A DNA stretch of 61,925 nt, from assembly GCF_029893085.1 (NCBI RefSeq), contig NZ_JARXWI010000020.1, positions 1 to 61,925 of the forward strand, in the 5' to 3' direction. The notes under the pieces were generated by a model. That model did not search any database. It saw nothing but the letters and a program-made list of their open reading frames with translations, and was not told the DNA's origin. Source of the stretch: Parabacteroides sp. PFB2-10. GTDB lineage: Bacteria > Bacteroidota > Bacteroidia > Bacteroidales > Tannerellaceae. The position numbers were made by a program, and so were the translations under genes. The first letter of the stretch is position 1, and each line of letters begins with the position of its first letter. Shown here one piece after another: positions 54,211 to 61,925 of the stretch.

Positions 54211-55323
54211 ATGAAATTACTAATTGATTTATCTTATGTGGAAGAACTTCCTGTCGGAGTAGTATTGTATGCCCTCAGAATTATAAGAGGAATGCATGAT
54301 AATGGCGTAAAGGATATTTGCCTGTTTCTGAACCCCAAAACCGCAGAAGCGATCCATCAGGAATTTCCTGAATATGACTATGTCATAGCACCGGAGAAAA
54401 GAGTAGTCCGGATTCCCAGAGTCTGGCTTCAGCTATTAGTGGATGGATATAGATACCAACAGGCAATGAAGCGAATTGACTGTGATATTATCTTTTCACC
54501 CTTTCATCCGATTTTTACTTTTTGGAAAATGAAAAAGAAACATGTTAGAACTTTTCATGACCTGTTTCAATTAAATGCGACATCAACCGTTTGGAGAATA
54601 GGTGCTCATCTAACTATTCTACGTATGATAAAAAATGCAGATGCTATCATTATAATATCCAATCATGTAAAAAACGAAATTCTAAAAAGATACAAACTTA
54701 TAGCCAAGAAGAATGTCAAAACGATTTACAATGCCATAGAATTTGGAACAGAGACAGATAACATCTCTCCTTTAGTCGAATACAACTATATATTATATGT
54801 GAATTCATTATCTGAAAGCAAGAATATCATAACTTTACTAAAGGCATTTGACATCATCAAACATAAAATTCCCCATAAGTTGATTTTCCTGGGGAAAAAA
54901 ACAGCCTATTTTATGGAAGTATTAAAACCTTATATCGATCAACATGAATTAGCTGATCGGGTGGTTCATATGGAAAGAGTTAGCGATAAAGAATTGATAT
55001 CACTCTATCAACATGCCTCGCTGTTTGTCACTTCTTCTTTATTGGAAGGCTTTGGTTTCACCCCTATCGAGGCGGCTATGTGTAACACGCCTGTTATCTC
55101 CACCAAAGAAGCAGCGCTTTATGAGACCACTATGGGGTTGTTGCATTATTATGAGCCACCCATGGATCATCAGGCATTGGCTACAAAAATAATGGAAGTA
55201 CTGCAAAATCCTCCTTCTCAAGAAGAGTTGGAAAAAATCTCTTCCTCCTTCAAAGAGCAGTATAATAATCGGAAAATAGCCAAAGAGGTGTATGAATTCA
55301 TTACTTCGGTCTATGAGAGTTAA
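54211..55323 (+). CDS. GT4 glycosyltransferase, tandem paralogue 1
   Basis: 370 residues of GT-B fold, opening MKLLIDLSYVEELPVGVVLY. The donor site shows SLLEGFGFTPIEAAMCNTPVI, a clear EX7E motif. The ATG at 54211 is used because the two paralogues start at the same residue. Its last 160 bp are nearly identical in DNA to those of paralogue 2. It is AT-rich relative to the housekeeping genes, as is common for surface-polysaccharide loci. Confidence 0.9.
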   Translation: MKLLIDLSYVEELPVGVVLYALRIIRGMHDNGVKDICLFLNPKTAEAIHQEFPEYDYVIAPEKRVVRIPRVWLQLLVDGYRYQQAMKRIDCDIIFSPFHPIFTFWKMKKKHVRTFHDLFQLNATSTVWRIGAHLTILRMIKNADAIIIISNHVKNEILKRYKLIAKKNVKTIYNAIEFGTETDNISPLVEYNYILYVNSLSESKNIITLLKAFDIIKHKIPHKLIFLGKKTAYFMEVLKPYIDQHELADRVVHMERVSDKELISLYQHASLFVTSSLLEGFGFTPIEAAMCNTPVISTKEAALYETTMGLLHYYEPPMDHQALATKIMEVLQNPPSQEELEKISSSFKEQYNNRKIAKEVYEFITSVYES

Positions 55324-55377
55324 ATTCATTTTTTAATGAAAGACGTAATATGGATGTAACCAACAAATTACTTTGCA

Positions 55378-56484
55378 ATGAAATTACTAATTGACCTGTC
55401 TTATATTGAAAATTTGCATAACGGAGTAGCTCTGTATGCATTTAGAATTCTAAAAGGGATGCGCGACAACGGAGTGAAAGATATCTGCCTGTTCTTAAAT
55501 CCAAAAACGGCAGAAATTGTACAGAATGAGTTTCCTTCCTATGCGTATGTTATAGCCCCAAAGATTGAGGCAAATCTAATCAACAAGGTTTGGTACAGAC
55601 GCTTAGTAACAAGTTACAATTATAGTAAAATCATTAATAAAATGGATTGCGAAATCGTATTCACCCCATTCAGCGACCCTTTCTATTTCTGGAAAATACG
55701 CAAGAAACATGTAAGAACGATCCATGATTTGCAAGAATTGAGAGTCTATAGTCGCTTCTGGATCTTTTGTGGAAAGATATTTGTTCCCATTAAAATAAAA
55801 AATTCTGATGCTCTTATTACAATTTCTGATTTCGTAAAACAAGATGTTTTAAAAAAGTACAAATTTGCCGCCAAGAAAAACATTAAAAAGATATACGCGC
55901 CTATTGATGTGAATAGGCAAGACACTCTTCCTTTATTAGACTTTAGATATATATTGTGTGTAAACACATTGGCGGAGTACAAAAATGTTATGACGCTACT
56001 AAAAGCTTTTGAAGAAATCAAAGACTCTATACCCCATAAATTGGTTCTGGTTGGTGGAGTCACATCTTATCTGTCTGACGTAATAAAACCATATATAACG
56101 GATCATAATTTAGAAAATAGAGTAGTACATTTTAATAAAGTTACAGATAATGAACTGAAATCTCTTTATCAACACACTTCACTGTTTGTTACTCCTTCGC
56201 TGCAAGAAGGGTTTGGTGCGACTCCTATCGAAGCGGCTCTATGTAACACCCCTGTGATCTCTAGCAAAGAGACAGCACTTTATGAATCCACCATGGGATT
56301 ACTGAATTATTACGAACCGGCCATGGATCATCAGGCATTGGCTACAAAAATAATGGAAGTACTGCAAAATCCTCCTTCCCAAGAAGAGTTGGAAAAAATC
56401 TCTTCCTCCTTCAAAGAGCAGTATAATAATCGGAAAATAGCCAAAGAGGTGTATGAATTCATTACTTCGGTCTATGAGGGTTAA
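55378..56484 (+). CDS. GT4 glycosyltransferase, tandem paralogue 2
   Basis: 368 residues. The first 50 residues or so match paralogue 3 nearly exactly and the last 53 or so match paralogue 1, with a more diverged middle (KIEANLINKVWYRRLVTSY) that probably holds acceptor specificity. The donor motif is SLQEGFGATPIEAALCNTPVI. This looks like a mosaic formed by gene conversion among the three copies. Confidence 0.9.
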   Translation: MKLLIDLSYIENLHNGVALYAFRILKGMRDNGVKDICLFLNPKTAEIVQNEFPSYAYVIAPKIEANLINKVWYRRLVTSYNYSKIINKMDCEIVFTPFSDPFYFWKIRKKHVRTIHDLQELRVYSRFWIFCGKIFVPIKIKNSDALITISDFVKQDVLKKYKFAAKKNIKKIYAPIDVNRQDTLPLLDFRYILCVNTLAEYKNVMTLLKAFEEIKDSIPHKLVLVGGVTSYLSDVIKPYITDHNLENRVVHFNKVTDNELKSLYQHTSLFVTPSLQEGFGATPIEAALCNTPVISSKETALYESTMGLLNYYEPAMDHQALATKIMEVLQNPPSQEELEKISSSFKEQYNNRKIAKEVYEFITSVYEG

Positions 56485-56534
56485 ATTCATTTTTGCACAG
56501 AAGATGAAGATACTAATCAACTAATTATCTTACA

Positions 56535-57650
56535 ATGAAATTACTAATTGACCTGTCTTATATTGAAGATCTTCATAACGGAGTAGCCTTGTATGCATTT
56601 AGAATTCTAAAAGGGATGCGCGACAACGGGGTGAAAGATATTTGCCTGTTCTTGCATCCTAAAACAGCAGACGTGATGCGTCAGGAATTTCCCTCTTATG
56701 AGTACGTTATCGCACCGGAAGCAAAATACTCAACTCTTATCCCCAGAGTCTGGTTTAAACTATTTGCCAATAAACATAAATACAAACAGGCGATCAATCA
56801 AATTGACTGCGACATTATCTTTTCACCCTTTCACGTCGTTTTCTATTACTGGAAAATGAAACAAAAGCAAGTCAGAACCATTCACGACCTGTTTCAGTTT
56901 AATTCAACCTCTATCCTTTGGAAAATAGGATCCTATATAACCATCCCGCGCATTATCAAACGGGCAGACGCTATTATTACCATCTCTGACTATGTGAAAG
57001 AGGAGATCAAAAGAAAATATCCGTTTGCTGCTAAGAAGAATATAAAAACGATATACAACGCGGCAGAGTTTGGCATGGAGACCCACGAGACCCGTTCGTT
57101 GTTCGACTTCAGTTACATCTTATATGTAAATTCATTAGCTGAATACAAGAATCTCCTTACATTGCTAAAAGCATTTGAAGCGATCAAACACAACATGCCG
57201 CACAAACTGGTTTTTGTCGGGAAAGAGACCCCGCATTTTAGAGAAGTATTGAAACCGTATATCGATCAACATGGATTAGCGGATCGGGTGGTTCATCTGA
57301 AAACGGTTAGTGATGAAGAATTAATGGCGCTCTATCAACATACCACCCTCTTTGTTACCCCTTCTCTATTGGAAGGCTTTGGTTTTACCCCTATCGAAGC
57401 GGCTCTATGCAACGCCCCTGTTATCTCGACCAAAGAGACGGCACTTTACGAAACAACCAAGGGGCTATTAAATTATTATGAGCCGCCCATGGATCATCAG
57501 GCTTTGGCAACCAAAATAATGGAGGTACTACAAAACCCTCCTTCCCAAAAAGAATTGGAAAAGATATCCACTTGCTTTAGGGAAGAGTATAATAATCGGA
57601 AAATAGCACGGGAGGTATATGAATTTATTACTTCGGTACATGAAGGTTGA
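56535..57650 (+). CDS. GT4 glycosyltransferase, tandem paralogue 3
   Basis: 371 residues with donor motif SLLEGFGFTPIEAALCNAPVI. The 5' part matches paralogue 2, while the middle resembles paralogue 1 (IPRVWFKLFANKHKYKQA against IPRVWLQLLVDGYRYQQA). It is the last plus-strand gene of the cluster and is convergent with the next transferase. Confidence 0.9.
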   Translation: MKLLIDLSYIEDLHNGVALYAFRILKGMRDNGVKDICLFLHPKTADVMRQEFPSYEYVIAPEAKYSTLIPRVWFKLFANKHKYKQAINQIDCDIIFSPFHVVFYYWKMKQKQVRTIHDLFQFNSTSILWKIGSYITIPRIIKRADAIITISDYVKEEIKRKYPFAAKKNIKTIYNAAEFGMETHETRSLFDFSYILYVNSLAEYKNLLTLLKAFEAIKHNMPHKLVFVGKETPHFREVLKPYIDQHGLADRVVHLKTVSDEELMALYQHTTLFVTPSLLEGFGFTPIEAALCNAPVISTKETALYETTKGLLNYYEPPMDHQALATKIMEVLQNPPSQKELEKISTCFREEYNNRKIAREVYEFITSVHEG

Positions 57651-57667
57651 TCTTTTTAAGATTTCTA

Positions 57668-58687
57668 TTATCCACAGTTTTCATGTAAGACCTTTAGAAC
57701 TCTTTCCATTCTTTCCCTGAAAGTATGTTTTTTGATCACTTGTGTATAGGCTTGATGAGCCTGCTGATCAGTATCTTGTAGGAGATTTCTCTCTATTAAT
57801 TGGATCAACTCATCAGAGGAATAGAAAAAGCCTATTTCTTTATTAGGGAAAAGTGATTCTATATACGGATTCCCGTCCACCAATTGAAAAGCACCGGCAC
57901 CTGCAATCTCAAACACTTTGGGATTGGCACCGTTGGTGGATTGCTCGTGGTGGATATTCAAACAGATCTTCGCTCGGCTATACAGCCTGTTTACCTCTTC
58001 GGGAGAGATATTTTTATTTTTGTAGATAGCTCTTTTCTCCCGGAACAACCATTTCAATGGATTCTTGTAAATAGGCTTGTAAACACCATAGATCTCAATC
58101 TTTTTATCCTGAAAATGATCGACCACCGCTTTCAGGTACTCGATCCGCTTCGGATAACCATACAGAGCACCAACAAAAAGAATGTCTATATCTTTCTCTA
58201 CATCGAGGGGATGATAAATAGATATGTCGCAAGCCTGCGGCAGGAAATGCGCAAATATCCCTTTTCGGTGTAGTGTTTCCACATCATCCTGTTCGAAGCA
58301 GAAATAGGCATCAACCAAAGGGGCTAACGCTTCGCTACGCGGATGACGCGATAACCCATCCAACATCCAGATGGCCACCTTTGCCCTTGTTTTGAAATAA
58401 CGGATCGTATCCGGTTCTAAAATATCGCCATTGTAGATAAACACCAACTCGGGATTAAATAGATCAAACCTATTTTGAATAGAGACATTAAACAATCTTC
58501 GACTCTTTTCTTTCAGTTTTTCCTTATGGGGGGAGAACTTATGCAGGATTTTGTTTTTAAGATGAAAAGGATGAACCGGTTCATCGAAAGAAACAATCTG
58601 TGTTTCCCAGCCCAATGCTTCGAAAGCATCCGCAATGCTTCGATTGAAATAAAAAAAAGAGGGACCTATGATAAGTACCTTTCTCAT
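57668..58687 (-). CDS. Glycosyltransferase of the Glyco_trans_1_2 (CgeB-like) type
   Basis: 339 residues. The N-terminal part (MRKVLIIGPSFFYFN) is followed by DILFVGALYGYPKRIEYL and a C-terminal domain with YSRAKICLNIHHEQSTNGANPKVFEIAGAGAFQLVD (about 235-270), the signature of CgeB-like transferases. The flippase gene upstream is 5 bp away, so the two are co-transcribed. The sugar is unknown. Confidence 0.85.
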   Translation of the reverse strand: MRKVLIIGPSFFYFNRSIADAFEALGWETQIVSFDEPVHPFHLKNKILHKFSPHKEKLKEKSRRLFNVSIQNRFDLFNPELVFIYNGDILEPDTIRYFKTRAKVAIWMLDGLSRHPRSEALAPLVDAYFCFEQDDVETLHRKGIFAHFLPQACDISIYHPLDVEKDIDILFVGALYGYPKRIEYLKAVVDHFQDKKIEIYGVYKPIYKNPLKWLFREKRAIYKNKNISPEEVNRLYSRAKICLNIHHEQSTNGANPKVFEIAGAGAFQLVDGNPYIESLFPNKEIGFFYSSDELIQLIERNLLQDTDQQAHQAYTQVIKKHTFRERMERVLKVLHENCG

Positions 58688-58692
58688 AAGCC

Positions 58693-60135
58693 TTATAAAT
58701 TCGTTTTTCTTTTCAAGATCATATTCACACTCTCTCTAAAAATGGTTGAATTACTTCTCCACATAACAAAAACATAAAGAAAAACAGAAAGGGAAATCTT
58801 CAAGATCAGTCGCCACAGCATACTCTCAAGCCCTCTTGTGATAAAGTAGACTGCCACAAAAATAACGACAGTAATAAATAGATAGGGGGTGATATCTTTT
58901 AGGATATGTGTAAGGCGTATCGGGATAAGCGTGGAGGTATAAAAATGGGTAACTCCTAAGGAGATAAAAGAGATCACCATAGAAGCAAATGCCATCCAGT
59001 AGAGACCAAAGGGAAGTGTCAAGAAGGCAGAACCAATTTGTAGAAAGGCAAAAACAATTGATGTGCCAAAAAAGAAAGAGGACTTGCCATGACTCATAAT
59101 CAGTTGATTATATAGATGTCCAAACAATCCGAAAATACTGCTCACACAACAAATCTGCAAAATAGGAACACAAGGAAGCCATTCTTCGTTGATCACAGAG
59201 ATAAATTCTCGTCCGATAAAAGCAATACCCAATAAAACAGGAAAAACCGTAAAAGCAACAAAGCGCATCATCTTACGCAAGACTTGAAGTTGGCGCATTC
59301 TATCGTTCTGGATCGTGGCAAACAAGGGTTGTCCAACACTACTTACCATGCCAATCAGAACGCTTGAGCCCATATTAGCCCATTTTACTCCCTGTGAATA
59401 GATGCCGACTTCTGTTTTTGAATAAAACTTCCCTAATAAAACGGAATAGATATTCCCTTGTATCTGATTGGTAATACTGGATAGGATAAGCTTCACACTA
59501 AAAGGAAACATCTCTTTAATCGGAGAAAAATCGAAAGAGAAAGAGGGACGAAAAGGAGAAAAGAACCAAATCAAAAACGCTTTCATTAAAGCATTCGCTA
59601 CCGTTTGAGCCACTAATGCCCAATAGGCATAACCCTGAATAGCCATGACAACCCCGACCGTACCACTAATAAGTATGGATATGATATCAATAATAGCTCG
59701 CTCTTTAATCATTAATCGACGAGCCATCATGGCAGAAGAAGCAAAAGTAATAGCTTGAAGAGGAAGAGAAAGGAATAATACACGCGCAATCATAGTCAGA
59801 TCCGGCTGATTATAAAAGGCTGCAATCGGTGGAGCGCAGAAGTATAAGATAAGGTAGAAGAAAAGACTCAGGAGTGTACTAAACCAAAAAAACGCGTTAT
59901 AATCTTTCTTCTCTTCTTTCCCTCGGTTGATCAATGCAGCAGAAAAGCCTCCTTCCTGGAGTGTGTTTGCTATGGCTATAAAAATACTTAAAAGTCCTAC
60001 AATTCCATAATCGTCCGCCGAAAGATACTTTAGGAAAAGCACCCCGATAACAGCAGCGATCACCTGTTGAATACCACTACTCATCCCTCCCCAGAAGAGA
60101 CCTTTGGCTGTTTTTGTTTTTAAAGAGACTTCCAT
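58693..60135 (-). CDS. Wzx-like polysaccharide flippase (MATE/PST family)
   Basis: 480 residues with about 12-14 membrane helices, opening KTAKGLFWGGMSSGIQQVIAAVIGVLFLKYLSADDYG, the common start of Polysacc_synt flippases, with TLQEGGFSAALINR following. It moves lipid-linked glycan repeat units to the periplasm. The start at 60135 is preferred to 60165. A -7 element at 60237-60244 is likely. It is coupled to the downstream transferase gene. Confidence 0.92.
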   Translation of the reverse strand: MEVSLKTKTAKGLFWGGMSSGIQQVIAAVIGVLFLKYLSADDYGIVGLLSIFIAIANTLQEGGFSAALINRGKEEKKDYNAFFWFSTLLSLFFYLILYFCAPPIAAFYNQPDLTMIARVLFLSLPLQAITFASSAMMARRLMIKERAIIDIISILISGTVGVVMAIQGYAYWALVAQTVANALMKAFLIWFFSPFRPSFSFDFSPIKEMFPFSVKLILSSITNQIQGNIYSVLLGKFYSKTEVGIYSQGVKWANMGSSVLIGMVSSVGQPLFATIQNDRMRQLQVLRKMMRFVAFTVFPVLLGIAFIGREFISVINEEWLPCVPILQICCVSSIFGLFGHLYNQLIMSHGKSSFFFGTSIVFAFLQIGSAFLTLPFGLYWMAFASMVISFISLGVTHFYTSTLIPIRLTHILKDITPYLFITVVIFVAVYFITRGLESMLWRLILKISLSVFLYVFVMWRSNSTIFRESVNMILKRKTNL

Positions 60136-60236
60136 CTTCCATCTTGTGCATAAGAGAATAGCCAATCACGTAAGATTCTTACTATTCTCCCAGGTGAGTC
60201 TTATCGCCTATGATTCTGTAAGCGACAATCACCCTA

Positions 60237-60244
60237 CAAATATA
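60237..60244 (-). promoter_or_regulatory. -7 element of the flippase operon
   Basis: TATATTTG on the minus strand, about 100 bp before the flippase ATG and in the gap after the FkbM gene. Confidence 0.45.
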
Positions 60245-60279
60245 AAGCCTTTTTCAGTTATTCGCGCGATAAGAAACAA

Positions 60280-61215
60280 TTACTCACTCAAGTAGTTAGA
60301 ATTACTGGGAGAAATTTGAGCATCTGTTGTTTGGCCTACTCGCAAAACACCTTTCCTCAATTTGTCTTTAATACAGAAAAAGCCATCGGTAAATTGAATA
60401 GGGAAATGCAGGTTTTGAAAGAAGGTAGCGATCCGATTTGCGTCGTCCGGTAGGTGGTAAGTGCAGATGGAAGCTTGCAATCCCTGGGACTCTTTTATCG
60501 TTTGGATGGCACCTATTAAGGCATCTGTTTCAGCACCCTCGATATCCATCTTTAGGAATAGATTCGTTTTGTCTTTATCTATCATGAAATCATCAATCGA
60601 AATGGTTTTTTCTGATGTTTTATCGGAAACCATACTTTTGACAATCTGCACCTTTTCGCTCCAGGGAGCGAAAGTCGCTTCTAATACGGGAATCCATTGG
60701 TCTTCGCATTCAAACAGATAGACCTGCTTAACAACATCGATCGCGCTTAATGCGAAAATACCCTCAGCCGCTCCTATGTCAAGAAGGGTGGCGCCTGTTA
60801 ATTGCTGTATATTTGCCACATAACGATGTGCGGAGTCTTCTTCCTGTTCCATCAACAAATTTTTATAGGCATAATTTATTTGAACGAATGTATAATCTTT
60901 GGGGAAATAGAGCTTTTTATCTTCGTGTATCACAAAAGGCAACCCGTTCATAGGGTTAATTTCGACTTTTGTTTTAAACCCCCGGTATTTCAAAGAAGAG
61001 GGATAAGGAGTCTGCATAATTCCATAATGTCCCATAAATCGATAGAGTTCAAACTCTTCTGTTTTTGAAAAAAAACAAGGAAAAAAGTAGCGTAACTTAC
61101 ATTTGACCGTAAGCTTAAAATCCCTTTTAAGACTCAACAGATCTCGTAAAAAATGAATATAAATAATCTTCCTGATACGGGCAGGAATATATTTCCGATA
61201 TAAGTGGACTATCAT
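60280..61215 (-). CDS. FkbM family methyltransferase
   Basis: 311 residues. A basic N-terminal region (about 1-110) precedes an SAM-dependent Rossmann domain with TLLDIGAAEGIFALSAID (about 135-155), LFECEDQW and LKMDIEGAETDALIGA (about 215-230), typical of FkbM. Such enzymes O-methylate sugars in surface glycans. The start at 61215 is preferred to 61242 because the TATCTTTG element lies at 61240-61247. Confidence 0.88.
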   Translation of the reverse strand: MIVHLYRKYIPARIRKIIYIHFLRDLLSLKRDFKLTVKCKLRYFFPCFFSKTEEFELYRFMGHYGIMQTPYPSSLKYRGFKTKVEINPMNGLPFVIHEDKKLYFPKDYTFVQINYAYKNLLMEQEEDSAHRYVANIQQLTGATLLDIGAAEGIFALSAIDVVKQVYLFECEDQWIPVLEATFAPWSEKVQIVKSMVSDKTSEKTISIDDFMIDKDKTNLFLKMDIEGAETDALIGAIQTIKESQGLQASICTYHLPDDANRIATFFQNLHFPIQFTDGFFCIKDKLRKGVLRVGQTTDAQISPSNSNYLSE

Positions 61216-61239
61216 TGCTCTTAATATGAAATTCAAAGG

Positions 61240-61247
61240 CAAAGATA
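61240..61247 (-). promoter_or_regulatory. -7 element of the FkbM gene
   Basis: TATCTTTG on the minus strand, about 25 bp before the ATG at 61215; it overlaps the alternative upstream ATG. Confidence 0.45.
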
Positions 61248-61347
61248 AGAATTGTTTCTCGTTTATATCATGGTGACCTTTGCAATACTGGAGTTAAGTA
61301 AAGAATTCCATCACATGGCAGATTTATGGTCATGAATATGGATGCGA

Positions 61348-61830
61348 TCATTTCCTTTTCAGAGGCATAATTACAGAATCTTCGAATACGATATAGAGAG
61401 GTAAGATTGCTTTTGCATGACACAATAGAAACGACTTAATATTTCGCCCCATTGACTTGCTTTGTGCCTGCAGTAATTCTTTGTCTTGTTTAAGCAAGTT
61501 ATAAGCCTCCCGCCTTGCTGAACGGGATATTTTTATGGAATTGTTGAAGAAACAGGATAATGCACCATCTATATAGCGTTGAAAAAAGGGGAACCATTTA
61601 TCTTCACGGGTTGCATAAATTTGTTGATCCCCATATAATTTCCGGGCAGCATAATAAAAATCTACACATTGCTTCTTGGAAAAAGTATTTGTAATAGAAT
61701 TTGGATTATCTCTATAAAAATAGAGTACTTTATCGATATATCCAATAGTATGTGCCTGTCGAAGAGCGAGTGGAGTAAACATTAAATCTTCAAAATAGAG
61801 CCCTTTTTCAAATTGCATTCTGTTACGAAT
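61348..61830 (-). pseudogene. GT2 glycosyltransferase remnant, 5' part lost
   Basis: About 160 codons matching the C-terminal half of family-2 transferases of capsule loci (FEKGLYFEDLMFTPLALRQA; IDKVLYFYRDNPNSIT). The catalytic N-terminal nucleotide-binding domain is absent. The frame continues upstream of the ATG at 61818 through IRNR and hits a stop at 61831-61833, exactly where sequence resembling an insertion-sequence end begins. It was therefore a longer gene interrupted by insertion and is unlikely to be functional. Confidence 0.8.
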
Positions 61831-61833
61831 TCA

Positions 61834-61925
61834 CTACTGTCCACTAAAAAATGGACGATTAAAAATTAAATAAATTTGGTTCACTTGAACCGCTTCGTTC
61901 TTTGATATTTTTGAAATTAGTTTTG
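61834..61925. mobile_element. Probable insertion-sequence terminus (continues beyond window)
   Basis: It starts at about ACTGTCCAC. The inner pair GTCCA/TGGAC (61839-61856) and the palindrome GGTTCACTTGAACC (61878-61891) are followed by AT-rich DNA and no coding sequence within view. It interrupts the GT2 gene. It resembles the ends of IS4-type elements of Bacteroidales from memory; the transposase would be outside the window, so the family is unproven. Confidence 0.55.

Overview
The window looks like a piece of a gut Bacteroidales chromosome, most likely Parabacteroides or a close relative. Three things point there: promoters of the Bacteroidetes type (TAnnTTTG at -7, often with TTTG/TTG about 19-20 bp upstream), gene content (RibBA, DUF3575/DUF3868 and FimB/Mfa2-like envelope proteins, PorW/SprE-like lipoprotein, DUF3667, TlpA-like lipoprotein, long LptF/LptG permease), and near-absence of strong Shine-Dalgarno sites. 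The species call is inference; there is no 16S gene here.

Layout. 0.5-7.2 kb: housekeeping genes (DUF486 membrane protein, aspartate aminotransferase, ribBA, LptF/G-type permease, START-like protein, tRNA-Met). 7.2-15.8 kb: an envelope and regulatory locus with a DUF3575-DUF3868 operon, an unusual sensorless hybrid histidine kinase with an AraC output domain, and two tandem copies of a FimB/Mfa2-like lipoprotein gene. The locus carries arrays of a 13-bp motif (GATAGTTTTACCA) repeated every 20-21 bp. 16-24.3 kb: two FKBP isomerases, an Lrp/AsnC regulator, glycogen synthase and alpha-glucan phosphorylase, and a FadL-type porin. 25-34 kb: FtsX/MacB-type permease, AspT/YidE-type transporter, DusB, a GH11 xylanase and groES-groEL. 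34-37.6 kb: DUF3667 and hisS, separated by a 0.9-kb insertion flanked by a 345-bp direct duplication that left a truncated hisS copy. 37.9-51.7 kb: two dehydrogenases, hflX, a protein with a T9SS-like C-terminal domain, the PorW/SprE-like lipoprotein, a metal ABC permease, a TlpA-like lipoprotein, aroA and a polysaccharide deacetylase. 52.5-61.9 kb: queF and then a surface-polysaccharide cluster (five glycosyltransferases, a Wzx-like flippase, an FkbM methyltransferase and a family-2 glycosyltransferase remnant cut by what appears to be an insertion sequence at the right edge).

Non-coding structure is rich. A roughly 175-bp element (called R1 here) occurs seven times, always between genes, with AAATGTTAA/TTAACATTT ends. 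A roughly 295-bp element (R2), made of paired hairpins, occurs twice in opposite orientation next to R1 copies and could support inversion of the 27 kb between them. Three further long-armed palindromes lie between genes. The best candidate for an undescribed system is the 9.3-15.8 kb locus: one potential activator (AraC output), a phased operator placed directly upstream of the DUF3575 promoter, and the same motif arrayed around two lipoprotein genes whose coding sequences are identical although their flanks have diverged.
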